Assembly (NCBI GenBank): GCA_902767285.1
Contig: CACXHC010000158.1
Coordinates: 1-12,068, forward strand
From: an uncultured Ruminococcus sp.
Lineage (GTDB): Bacteria; Bacillota; Clostridia; Oscillospirales; Acutalibacteraceae
Reading direction: 5' to 3'
DNA length: 12,068 nucleotides
Positions 1 through 7,293 of the stretch are shown one piece after another. Both the position numbers and the translations under genes were made by a program. Position 1 is the first letter of the stretch. The number at the start of each line of letters is the position of its first letter. Below the pieces are notes generated by a model. That model made no database searches. It was not told the origin of the DNA and was given only the letters and a program-made list of their open reading frames with translations.

Positions 1-52
1 TTCCCCCATAAAAAAGCTTCCCCCATAAAAAAGCTTCCCTCATAAAAAAAGC
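1..52. repeat. Three tandem copies of a 17-18 bp repeat
   Basis: Units at 1-17, 18-34 (identical) and 35-52 (one substitution, one extra A). Each unit has the form TTCCC(C/T)CATAAAAAAGC, and each junction makes an AAGCTT site. The array starts at the window edge, so more copies may lie upstream. It ends 12 bp before the -35 element of the next promoter. Its function is unknown; it is seen directly in the sequence. Confidence 0.9.
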
Positions 53-63
53 TTTCGTTATAC

Positions 64-92
64 TTGAATAAAGTAAACAGATGTGATATAAT
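64..92 (+). promoter_or_regulatory. Sigma-A promoter for panT-coaX
   Basis: TTGAAT (64-69), a 17-bp spacer and TATAAT (87-92), with TG one base upstream of the -10 (extended -10). The expected transcription start is near position 99, giving a leader of about 55 nt. This is too short for a known riboswitch and I see no aptamer-like fold in it. Confidence 0.8.
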
Positions 93-154
93 GTGTGCGT
101 ACTGTATTTGTATTGTATCCGAAAACATTTCGGAATGATAACAAGGAGGAAAAA

Positions 155-823
155 ATGAATACAAAAAAAGATCTTAGATGGACTGTAAGTGTTGCACTTA
201 TGGCGGCGATTGTTGTTCTTTTGGCAAACACGCCTTTAGGAATGATTCAACTGCCGATAATTAAGGCGACAACTGTACACATTCCCGTAATTATCGGAGC
301 TGTAATTTTAGGGCCTCTTGCCGGTGCGATTTTGGGTGCGACTTTTGGTATATGCTCTATTGTGAGCAATACTATGACACCAACGTTGCTGTCGTTTGCG
401 TTTTCGCCGTTCCTCAGCACAACGGGATTTGTAGGTGCCGTTAAAGCTGTGTGGATTGCCGTTGGCTGTCGTATACTTATCGGAGTGGCTGCGGGCTGGT
501 TGTGGATACTCCTCAAAAAAGTAAAAGTTCCTCAGCCTGTCGGACTCGCTGTTACGGGATTCGTTGGTTCTATGGTAAATACTATATGCGTTATGGGAAG
601 TATCTATTTTCTGTTCGCTCAACAGTACGCCGAGGCGAAAGAAGTCGCTGTTTCTGCCGTTTTCGGATTGGTTATGGGTACTGTTACCGCCGCAGGTATT
701 CCCGAGGCTATCGCCGCCGCTGTTCTTGTTGATGTTATAGGATTTGCCCTCATAAAATCGTTGGAAAAAACCGGTTTTGTAGGCTTGTCTAAACCTCAGA
801 AAACAGCAGAACAAAAATCGTAG
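155..823 (+). CDS. panT: ECF transporter S component, probably pantothenate (PanT-like)
   Basis: A 222-residue integral membrane protein with about six hydrophobic segments, resembling the substrate-binding S component of energy-coupling factor (vitamin) transporters. These work with a shared EcfT/EcfA1/EcfA2 module encoded elsewhere. The N-terminal helix has the small-residue-rich pattern (ALMAAIVVLLANTPLG) that S components use to contact EcfT, and the Gly/Ala-rich segment near residues 50-70 is typical. An ATG at 155 preceded by AAGGAGGA (143-150) is the start; an in-frame GTG at 95 lies upstream of the predicted transcription start and lacks an SD. The gene lies 12 bp before coaX, and its stop codon contributes to the coaX ribosome site, so the two are cotranscribed. 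Pantothenate as substrate is inferred from coaX; ECF membership is seen in the sequence pattern. Another vitamin remains possible. Confidence 0.8.
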   Translation: MNTKKDLRWTVSVALMAAIVVLLANTPLGMIQLPIIKATTVHIPVIIGAVILGPLAGAILGATFGICSIVSNTMTPTLLSFAFSPFLSTTGFVGAVKAVWIAVGCRILIGVAAGWLWILLKKVKVPQPVGLAVTGFVGSMVNTICVMGSIYFLFAQQYAEAKEVAVSAVFGLVMGTVTAAGIPEAIAAAVLVDVIGFALIKSLEKTGFVGLSKPQKTAEQKS

Positions 824-835
824 GAGTTTTAATTT

Positions 836-1603
836 ATGGTTTTGGCAGTTGATATAGGAAATTCAAATATCGTCATAGGCTGTTTTGAACATGATGAAAT
901 ACTTTTTATTGAAAGATTATCAACTAATCAACAATGTACTTCGCTTGAGTACGTTATTTCAGTGCGAACTATTCTTGAGATAAATGGATTGAAATCCGAT
1001 AAAATAGAAGGCTGTATAATATCATCTGTTGTGCCTGCCGTGACCGAAACAATGAAATCCGCTCTCGAACGTCTTACAAATACTAAAGTTATGATTGTCG
1101 GCCCCGGTATAAAAACCGGTCTTAAAATAATGCTCGATAATCCCGTGCAGCTCGGCAGTGATAGAGTCGCTGATGCCGTTGCTGCGGTTAATATCTATTC
1201 CGCTCCGCTGATAGTTATAGATATGGGAACAGCAACCACTGTTTCTGTTATAGATAAAGATAAAAATTATTTGGGCGGTATGATTATTCCCGGACTCAGA
1301 GTGTCGCTCGATTCCCTTACAATGAGAACTTCGCAATTGCCTAAAATCGCAATAGAACCTCCAAAGAAAATCGTTGGGGCTAATACCGTGGACTGCATGA
1401 AAAGCGGTATAATTCATTTTTCAGCGTCAGGCATAGACGGTGTCGTTGACAGAATAGAAGAATATTTGGGCGAGCATTGCACAGTCGTTTCAACAGGCGG
1501 ACTCGCTGATAAAATAATTCCATTCTGTAAAAGAAAAATTATTATCGATGATAAGCTCCTTCTCAAGGGCTTGATGATAATTTATAATAAAAATAATAAG
1601 TAA
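836..1603 (+). CDS. coaX: Type III pantothenate kinase
   Basis: A 255-residue cytoplasmic kinase of the ASKHA fold that phosphorylates pantothenate to 4'-phosphopantothenate, the first step of coenzyme A synthesis. Family motifs are all present: the phosphate loop DIGNSN (residues 6-11), GSDRVAD (107-113, with the catalytic Asp109 and substrate-contacting Arg110), the second phosphate motif DMGTATT (129-135), the GGMIIPG segment near 147 and the adenosine-side STGGLAD motif near the C-terminus. Length is normal for the family. ATG 836 is preceded by GGAG (823-826), which overlaps the stop of the upstream transporter gene. Type III enzymes are known to be insensitive to CoA feedback and to need a monovalent cation. 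A strong terminator follows at 1628-1660, so the operon is just these two genes. Confidence 0.96.
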   Translation: MVLAVDIGNSNIVIGCFEHDEILFIERLSTNQQCTSLEYVISVRTILEINGLKSDKIEGCIISSVVPAVTETMKSALERLTNTKVMIVGPGIKTGLKIMLDNPVQLGSDRVADAVAAVNIYSAPLIVIDMGTATTVSVIDKDKNYLGGMIIPGLRVSLDSLTMRTSQLPKIAIEPPKKIVGANTVDCMKSGIIHFSASGIDGVVDRIEEYLGEHCTVVSTGGLADKIIPFCKRKIIIDDKLLLKGLMIIYNKNNK

Positions 1604-1627
1604 TTCTATATATCATACAGTACGCTT

Positions 1628-1660
1628 GAGAGGTCGATTTTTCGATCTCTCTGTTTTTTT
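1628..1660 (+). terminator. Intrinsic terminator after coaX
   Basis: A 10-bp stem (1628-1637 with 1642-1651, one G-U pair), a TTTT loop, then TG and seven T residues (1654-1660). It closes the panT-coaX unit and insulates rlmB. Confidence 0.9.
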
Positions 1661-1807
1661 GAGTCGAAATGTGTTAAATTTACATAACAAAATTAACGGA
1701 GGTTTTACTTTTGTATCGCTAAAAATTTCTTTTGTGTAACATTAACAAGAAATCAGATGAAAGTTTTGTCATATATGCGGTATGTACTTTTATTATCAAA
1801 ATAATTA

Positions 1808-1816
1808 TGGTATAAT
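1808..1816 (+). promoter_or_regulatory. Extended -10 promoter for the rlmB operon
   Basis: TGG followed by TATAAT (1811-1816), with no convincing -35 at 16-18 bp upstream. The implied start near 1823 leaves a leader of about 77 nt. The rest of 1661-1899 shows no gene; a second weak candidate, TTGTCA (1766-1771) with TATTAT 19 bp on, is less likely. Confidence 0.6.
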
Positions 1817-1899
1817 TAACCGTATGTAAATTACTATGGTGCATTATGCGATTTTTGAGTCGCTGTTTTGTGCATCTTTGACGTGGGGTTATTTTATTT

Positions 1900-2661
1900 A
1901 TGGAAGAGAAAAATCAAAAAAATAGTGATGTCATATTCGGCAGAAATCCCGTTTTTGAGGCGGTTAAAAGCGGTAGACCTATTGAGTCGCTGCTTGTTGC
2001 CAAAGGTTCTGCCAAGAGCGGTACTGTTGCGGTTATACTTGCAAAAGCTAAAGAAAAAGGTATCGTTATTAAAGATGTAAGTCCAAAAAAACTTGATTTT
2101 ATGTGCGGTACAAATAATCATCAGGGCATTGCCGCAGTCGCTTCCGTTAAAGAGTATTCTACGGTTGACGATATTCTTAATCTCGCAAAAGAAAAAGGCG
2201 AGGATCCGTTTATCATCATTCTTGATGAAATAGAAGATCCACACAATCTCGGTGCTATTATCAGAACAGCCGAGTGTGCGGGCGTTCATGGTGTTATAAT
2301 CTCTCAGAGAAGAAGTGCGGGGCTGACGTTCTCTGTCGCAAAAGCCTCCGCAGGTGCTGTCGAATATGAAAAAGTGGCTCGTGTGGTTAATATAGCCAAT
2401 ACTGTCGAACAGCTCAAAAAACAAGGCGTATGGGTATATGCCGCCGATATGAATGGTACAATATGCACCCAAACAGATTTAACAGGTGCGGTCGCTATCG
2501 TTATAGGCAACGAGGGCAAGGGAGTAAGTCTGCTGGTTCGCAAAAAATGTGACGGTGTCGTTTCTCTGCCAATGATGGGAAAAATAAATTCGCTTAATGC
2601 GTCCGTTGCCACAGGCGTTATCGTCTATGAAGTGTTGCGTCAGAGAAGCAATAAAAATTAA
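1900..2661 (+). CDS. rlmB: 23S rRNA 2'-O-ribose methyltransferase, SpoU/TrmH family (RlmB-like)
   Basis: A 253-residue SPOUT-class enzyme that uses S-adenosylmethionine to methylate a ribose 2'-OH in RNA, most likely 23S rRNA. Residues 10-85 form the SpoU substrate-binding domain (IFGRNPVFEAV at 12-22, NNHQGIAA near 72). The knotted catalytic domain carries all three SpoU motifs: NLGAIIRTAE (116-125, catalytic Arg122), IVIGNEGKGV (200-209, Glu205), and GKINSLNASVA (227-237, Asn230, Asn233, Ser235). Length fits TrmH/RlmB. The ATG at 1900 has only a weak ribosome site (GTGGGG, about 11 bases upstream). In many Firmicutes rlmB follows cysS-mrnC; here it instead leads a unit with the large membrane protein starting 38 bp downstream. 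The exact target nucleotide cannot be read from sequence, and a tRNA target is possible but less likely. Confidence 0.9.
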   Translation: MEEKNQKNSDVIFGRNPVFEAVKSGRPIESLLVAKGSAKSGTVAVILAKAKEKGIVIKDVSPKKLDFMCGTNNHQGIAAVASVKEYSTVDDILNLAKEKGEDPFIIILDEIEDPHNLGAIIRTAECAGVHGVIISQRRSAGLTFSVAKASAGAVEYEKVARVVNIANTVEQLKKQGVWVYAADMNGTICTQTDLTGAVAIVIGNEGKGVSLLVRKKCDGVVSLPMMGKINSLNASVATGVIVYEVLRQRSNKN

Positions 2662-2699
2662 TTTTTTTCGATTACTGTAATACGAAAGGGGTGAAAAGT

Positions 2700-5600
2700 G
2701 TGTCTGAGCGTGATAATTTTAACGCCGAATTTCAAGATAATAATAATGAAGAATCACCCAAAAAGAACAAAAAAAGCTTTGTTCAAACTTTAAAAAATAT
2801 GTGGCTCGCTAAAGATGATGAGCCTGTCGGCGAAAATGTAGCAGACAACACGATTATTGTAACTCAGGACTCTAAACCCGTTGAAAATGAGATACCTGAA
2901 AAACATGAGGTCATCAATATAAAACAGCCTGAACTCGATCCCGAAGAGGAAGAAGAATTGCTCATGATTGATGCTTTCCTTAAGGGTGAGGAGTATTCCG
3001 CTCCCGAAGAACCTGAGCTGTTTGATGTCGATGATGAGAATATTTCGGAGGGGTTGTCCCAATCCTCCAACGATAAAGACGATTTAACCGAGATTTCTTC
3101 TCAAGAGAATATGTTCGATGAAATCGCTCGTATCGCTGATTTAGATGATACCGAAAATTTAACAGCAGAAGAACAAAAACCCGAACGGGAATTTTCCATA
3201 ACAGAAGAACAAAAACCCGAACAGGAATTTTCCATAACAGAAGAACAAAAACCTGAACAGGAATTTTCCATAACAGAAGAACAAAAACCCGAACAAGAAT
3301 TTTCCATAACAGAAGAACAAAAAACCGAACAAGAATTTTCCGTAGCAGAAGAACAAAAACCCGAACAAGAAAATTCTGTAATAGAAGAACCAAAAACAGA
3401 GGTATTTTCGTTAGAAGAAAAAACAGTTGAAGAACCCAAACTTCCATCAGAAGAGGACGAAGTTTTTATTGTAGAAGAAGAAATCGTTTTTGACGAGTCC
3501 GAAGAGGATCCTCCCGAGGAGAATATATTTGATGAAGTAGATACGGACTCCAAAAATTCGGAAAAATCCGAGGACACACCCGAAGATAAAACTGAGGAAA
3601 AATCAGAAGAAAAACCCGAAGAAAAGTCCGAGGACACACCCGAAGATAAAACTGAGGAAAAATCAGAAGAAAAACCCGAAGAAAAGTCCGAGGAAAAACC
3701 CGAAGATAAAACTGAGGAAAAATCAGAAGAAAAACCCGAGGAAAAACCCGAAGAAAAACCCGAAGAAAAACCCGAAGAAAAACCCGAAGAAAAACCCGAA
3801 GAAAAGTCCGAGGAAAAACCCGAGGAAAAATCCGAAGAAATAGCAAAAAGCAATTTTAAACAGCGTGTCGGAGGATTTATCAAACGCTCCAAAAACAAAC
3901 TTGTTGAGCTTTGGAATATGGTAGATGATAAATCGGTGAATATTGTTGGGAAAGAATCCGAGGCGGAAAATATTTTAGTATTGGTAAACGAACCCGAAAC
4001 AGACAATAAATTTGTCCCCGAAGAAGAACCGACTATAAAAGAAGTTGACCGATATTTCGATGAAGAGGATACCAAAGACGAAGAACCGATAATCAAAGAA
4101 ATTTCGGATAATGAAGATGATACACAAGACGAAAACCCGATAATTGAAGAAATTTCGGATAATGAAGATAATACACAAGACGAAAACCCGATAATTGAAG
4201 AAATTTCGGATAATTCCGATGAAGAGGATACCAAAGACGAAAACCCAATAATTGAAGAAAATTCCGAAAATTCAGAGGACGAAAACCCGAGCGGAATAGA
4301 AATAATCCACAACGAAAATGCAGTTGAATCGAAATTCGATGCTGACGAGATAAGAAACAATCTCAATGTAATCGAAATTACAAGCGAAGATATAATAAAT
4401 AAATCGAAGGAGCGTATAAAAGAGAGCGACCGTGAATATGATGAACAATTCGGCGAAATAAAGAAAGCGGTCGAAGGGTCAAACGAATCTTCATCTTCTG
4501 ATGAAAAAGAGAGTGATTTGGAACTCGAATTTCAATATTTTGTTCCGTCAAGTCATTTTATAAGAATGCCGGAAGGCAAGTTCGCACAATCGGTTAAATT
4601 TGAGTACGATTGTATAGTGAACTACAAAAAGATGAAGAGCGTTGAAGAGGAAACTGTCGCAGAACCGATTTCGGAGTCGGTGGAAGAGCCGTATATTGAA
4701 AACGTTGTGGCAGATTCGAAAACATATTCTTTTGAAGAGCCTGTTATAACAGACGAAATCGACGAAACAAGAGATTTCGAGAGAAGCCGTGACAAAGTAG
4801 AAAGCATAGGTCAGCGACTCGATGAGGACGACAAAAAGCGTCCTGAACCTGTTGAGTACAGAAAACAGGAAGATATAAAAGATGTACGCAAGTATCTTGT
4901 TGATAACTGCAAAAAGCGTAAAATGGCTTTTGCCGTAACTGCTACACTTACCGTAATAGCGTTTATTGTTGCTTGTTTTGCCGGAAAATTCACAATTGGT
5001 GCAGCGGCGGGCAGTACTCCGACATTATCGGCAGGAGCGGCAACAGGAATTGACCCATCATTACAAAGAAGATTTGTTATAATAAATATGCTTCTTTTCG
5101 GCGGGGCGGTGTATTTCTCAAAAGATGAGATAATCAAAGGACTTATCCCGCTCAAAAAATTCAAGGTCAATGACGAAACAATAATATCAACAGCGGTTGT
5201 AGTCGAAATACTTCAGTTGATATTTGCGTTAATATCGCCAATATCGTTCATGAGTCAGGGACTCAATATTTATGCGATAGTTGTACTGCTTGCGATGACG
5301 GTATCGTGTGCCGGAAAATATTTTAATGCAGACAGAACCGTTGCCAATTTCAGATTTGTTTCAGATGATTCGCAGAAGTATGCCGGAAAATTCTTCCATG
5401 ATCAAAGAATGGTGGCTCGTCTGCTTTCGGGAACGAAAAACGACAAAACAGAACTTACTTTCCAGAAGAAAACATCATTTTTAAAGCATTTTGTATCGCT
5501 CTCAAACAAGCAAGACCCCGGCGAGAAATTAGCTGAAACATCGGCAAAACCTGTGATAATTATTGCGTTGCTGGTATCGATTTTAACGCTGATAGGCTCC

Positions 5601-6635
5601 AAAAACTTTTTTGATATGCTTTCGGTGCTTTGCATAATGCTGTGTATGGGAATTCCGATTTCGGCGAAACTGCTTGCATCGTATCCGATACATCAGCTTT
5701 GCAAAAAGGCACTCGAAAACAAATCCATGATTGTAGGATACAAAGCTGTCGAAACATTTTCAGAGAGTGCGGCGGCGGTCATTGATGCAAAGGATTTGTA
5801 TCCTGAAGGTTCGGTTCAGCTGAATGAAGTGAAAGTTTTCGATAAATACCGCTGGCAAGAGGCATTCTATTATGCGTCAGCTGTTGCGACTGCCGGAGGA
5901 AGTGCCATGGCAGGGATTTTCGACAGGGCAATCGACAGCGATATAAGAAAGGGAATCCCCCGTGCCGAAGGCGTTATGTATGAGGACGCAAAAGGTCTTG
6001 TGGGATGGGTTCGCAATCAACAGATTATTGTCGGCAACAGAGAGCTTCTCAAAAAATACGGAACACTCCCGCTCAGAGAGGAAGAGGAGAACATTCTCAA
6101 AAGTGATGGCGATGAAGTTTTATATATTGCCGAATCAGGAAGGCTTGCGGGTCTTTTGCTTGTGAGATACACGGCGAACAAGCGTGTTGCAGATGTTCTT
6201 AAAAGAATGGAGTCAAGCGACATGAGCCTTCTTATAAGGACGACCGATGTAAACATCACAGCGGAGAAAGTGGCACATGATTTCGATATAAGCATAAAAA
6301 ATATAAAAATTCTCGACCAAAAAAATTCCAACGTTATCAGAGATGAGATGATTGGAAAAGAGAAATCCTCGCCGGCATTTATAGCAACAAAGGGCGGTGT
6401 AACGCCGTTTGGAATCGCCGTGAGCGAGTGTATTCAAACAAAAAGAGATATAACCTTGTCTTTTGCAATTGAAGTTGTGGGAGCAATTTTGAAATTGCTC
6501 ATAACGGCGGCAATAATACTTTTTGCCGGTATAAATCAAATAAATGCGATGACTATATTTGTTTTGTCGCTGTTGTGGGTTGCAGCAGTTTTGGCGGCTC
6601 CCATGATTACGCAAAAATTTTTAAATAAAAGGTAG
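2700..6635 (+). CDS. Acidic repeat protein fused to a degenerate P1B-type ATPase-like membrane domain
   Basis: 1311 residues, no interruptions. I chose GTG 2700 because AAAGGGG (2685-2691) sits 8 bases before it; the in-frame GTG at 2691 overlaps that site. Residues 1-740 are highly acidic, predicted disordered and cytoplasmic, with three repeat blocks (157-234, 287-380, 442-531) and two short basic segments (21-38, 383-404). Eight hydrophobic helices follow, near 742-763, 792-808, 827-851, 854-874, 951-967, 972-992, 1252-1278 and 1283-1303: the 4+2+2 order of P1B ATPases. The loop after helix 4 is short and lacks TGE. Pro986 in helix 6 lies 43 residues before Asp1029, where the phosphorylation motif should be, but DKTGTLT has become DAKDLYP. 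The N-domain keeps AKGLVGWV (1097-1104) and VGNRELL (1111-1117) but has lost its HP pair. TGDN is TTDVN (1181-1185), and GDGxND is absent around 1227-1240. The relationship to P-type ATPases is my reading of spacing and residual motifs. Ion pumping is unlikely; a sensory, scaffold or regulatory role is possible but unproven. Confidence 0.8.
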   Translation: MSERDNFNAEFQDNNNEESPKKNKKSFVQTLKNMWLAKDDEPVGENVADNTIIVTQDSKPVENEIPEKHEVINIKQPELDPEEEEELLMIDAFLKGEEYSAPEEPELFDVDDENISEGLSQSSNDKDDLTEISSQENMFDEIARIADLDDTENLTAEEQKPEREFSITEEQKPEQEFSITEEQKPEQEFSITEEQKPEQEFSITEEQKTEQEFSVAEEQKPEQENSVIEEPKTEVFSLEEKTVEEPKLPSEEDEVFIVEEEIVFDESEEDPPEENIFDEVDTDSKNSEKSEDTPEDKTEEKSEEKPEEKSEDTPEDKTEEKSEEKPEEKSEEKPEDKTEEKSEEKPEEKPEEKPEEKPEEKPEEKPEEKSEEKPEEKSEEIAKSNFKQRVGGFIKRSKNKLVELWNMVDDKSVNIVGKESEAENILVLVNEPETDNKFVPEEEPTIKEVDRYFDEEDTKDEEPIIKEISDNEDDTQDENPIIEEISDNEDNTQDENPIIEEISDNSDEEDTKDENPIIEENSENSEDENPSGIEIIHNENAVESKFDADEIRNNLNVIEITSEDIINKSKERIKESDREYDEQFGEIKKAVEGSNESSSSDEKESDLELEFQYFVPSSHFIRMPEGKFAQSVKFEYDCIVNYKKMKSVEEETVAEPISESVEEPYIENVVADSKTYSFEEPVITDEIDETRDFERSRDKVESIGQRLDEDDKKRPEPVEYRKQEDIKDVRKYLVDNCKKRKMAFAVTATLTVIAFIVACFAGKFTIGAAAGSTPTLSAGAATGIDPSLQRRFVIINMLLFGGAVYFSKDEIIKGLIPLKKFKVNDETIISTAVVVEILQLIFALISPISFMSQGLNIYAIVVLLAMTVSCAGKYFNADRTVANFRFVSDDSQKYAGKFFHDQRMVARLLSGTKNDKTELTFQKKTSFLKHFVSLSNKQDPGEKLAETSAKPVIIIALLVSILTLIGSKNFFDMLSVLCIMLCMGIPISAKLLASYPIHQLCKKALENKSMIVGYKAVETFSESAAAVIDAKDLYPEGSVQLNEVKVFDKYRWQEAFYYASAVATAGGSAMAGIFDRAIDSDIRKGIPRAEGVMYEDAKGLVGWVRNQQIIVGNRELLKKYGTLPLREEEENILKSDGDEVLYIAESGRLAGLLLVRYTANKRVADVLKRMESSDMSLLIRTTDVNITAEKVAHDFDISIKNIKILDQKNSNVIRDEMIGKEKSSPAFIATKGGVTPFGIAVSECIQTKRDITLSFAIEVVGAILKLLITAAIILFAGINQINAMTIFVLSLLWVAAVLAAPMITQKFLNKR
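3168..3401 (+). repeat. 36-bp in-frame repeats (12-residue unit EEQKPEQEFSIT)
   Basis: Six full units start at 3168, 3204, 3240, 3276, 3312 and 3348; a partial unit (EEPKTE) starts at 3384. The first four are almost identical at DNA level, and the last two drift (P to T, I to V, F to N). This pattern suggests recent expansion by slippage or unequal recombination at the 5' side. All units stay in frame within the acidic region of the large protein. Confidence 0.95.
3558..3839 (+). repeat. 12-bp (S/P)EEK repeats with 60-bp higher-order unit
   Basis: Residues 287-380 are built from tetrapeptides of the form (S/P)E(E/D)K, with TPED and KTEE variants. A 20-codon higher-order unit recurs about three times between roughly 3567 and 3746, then collapses to plain PEEK/SEEK units to 3839. 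The unit is rich in Glu, Lys and Pro and likely forms an extended or helical charged spacer. Confidence 0.95.
4023..4292 (+). repeat. 42-57 bp acidic repeats (17-residue unit ENPIIEEISDNEDDTQD)
   Basis: Units begin at 4023 (19 codons), 4080 (17), 4131 (17), 4182 (19), 4239 (14) and a partial one at 4281. Each has an E(E/N)P-I-I core followed by an Asp/Asn/Glu-rich tail. The frame is kept throughout. Length variation between units is always in whole codons. Confidence 0.92.
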
Positions 6636-6647
6636 CAGGAATTATTT

Positions 6648-7286
6648 ATGAAGATAGCACCATCATTTTTATCTTGTGATTTTTCAAAATTTGGAGAAGA
6701 GCTTGTCCGCATGGAGAAAGCCGGAGCTGACTGGGTACATCTTGATGTTATGGACGGTCATTTTGTGCCGAACATAACTTTCGGAGCGACAGTCATAAAG
6801 TGGGGCAGACCATATACAAAACTTCCGTTTGACGCACATTTGATGATAAGCGAGCCTCATCGATATATAAAGGATTTCGCCGATGCCGGAGCTGACATCA
6901 TAACGATTCACGTTGAGTGTGACAGCGATATTGACGAAACCCTCGATTTGATAAACAGTTTCGGCATAAAGGCGGGACTTTCGGTAAAACCGAACACTCC
7001 TGCGGAAGCAGTTTTTCCGTATATAGACAAATTATACATGGTTCTCGTAATGACCGTTGAACCGGGATTCGGCGGGCAATCGTTTATGGCGGATATGCTC
7101 CCGAAAGTTAAACAAATCAAGGATTTCGCAAAAAGCAGGGGCAAAGATATAATTGTCGAAGCTGACGGTGGTATAAACGAAAACACCATCGGCGACTGTA
7201 AGCAAGCCGGAATCGATGTTTGCGTGTCAGGCACGGGCGTTTTTAAGGCTGAATCCGCTGAGATCGCTATACAAAATTTGCGTTAA
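6648..7286 (+). CDS. rpe: Ribulose-phosphate 3-epimerase
   Basis: A 212-residue TIM-barrel enzyme that interconverts D-ribulose 5-phosphate and D-xylulose 5-phosphate in the non-oxidative pentose phosphate pathway. Visible signatures are IAPSFLSCDF (3-12), the metal/catalytic region HLDVMDGHFVPN (31-42; His31 and Asp33), AHLM with His64, the phosphate loop EPGFGGQSF (138-146), and EADGGIN (171-177) with the second catalytic acid Asp173. Length is typical of the family. ATG 6648 lies 7 bases after GCAGGA (6635-6640), and the gene starts 12 bp after the stop of the large membrane protein, so it is very likely cotranscribed with it. In many Firmicutes rpe instead follows prkC-rsgA; that neighbourhood is not seen here. 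No standard U-tract terminator follows, only an AT-rich hairpin at 7294-7320. Confidence 0.96.
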   Translation: MKIAPSFLSCDFSKFGEELVRMEKAGADWVHLDVMDGHFVPNITFGATVIKWGRPYTKLPFDAHLMISEPHRYIKDFADAGADIITIHVECDSDIDETLDLINSFGIKAGLSVKPNTPAEAVFPYIDKLYMVLVMTVEPGFGGQSFMADMLPKVKQIKDFAKSRGKDIIVEADGGINENTIGDCKQAGIDVCVSGTGVFKAESAEIAIQNLR

Positions 7287-7293
7287 TTTCTTT

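Noticed and set aside
95..154. Upstream GTG start for the ECF transporter
   Set aside because: It lies before the predicted transcription start and has no SD, while ATG 155 has AAGGAGGA.
1698..1722. GGAGG followed by TTG-TAT-CGC-TAA, a possible leader peptide
   Set aside because: It is only three codons long, starts with TTG, and lies upstream of the predicted rlmB promoter.
1661..1899. Possible riboswitch or ncRNA before rlmB
   Set aside because: Only short, weak stems are seen and no aptamer motif I recognise; a promoter explains the region well enough.
2662..2690. Imperfect TTCGATTAC/GTAATACGAA palindrome between rlmB and the large gene as a terminator
   Set aside because: The loop is too small, one base is bulged, and no U-tract follows.
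2691..2699. GTG 2691 as start of the large protein
   Set aside because: It overlaps the only good SD (2685-2691); GTG 2700 has proper spacing.
3168..3401. 36-bp periodic repeats resembling a CRISPR array
   Set aside because: There are no unique spacers; units abut, code in frame for EEQKPEQEFSIT, and have no cas genes nearby.
3101..4366. Long open frame on the minus strand (421 codons, Ser/Phe-rich)
   Set aside because: It is the mirror image of GAA/GAG/AAA-rich repeats in the plus-strand gene, which rarely give stop codons in that frame. It has no domain and no ribosome site.
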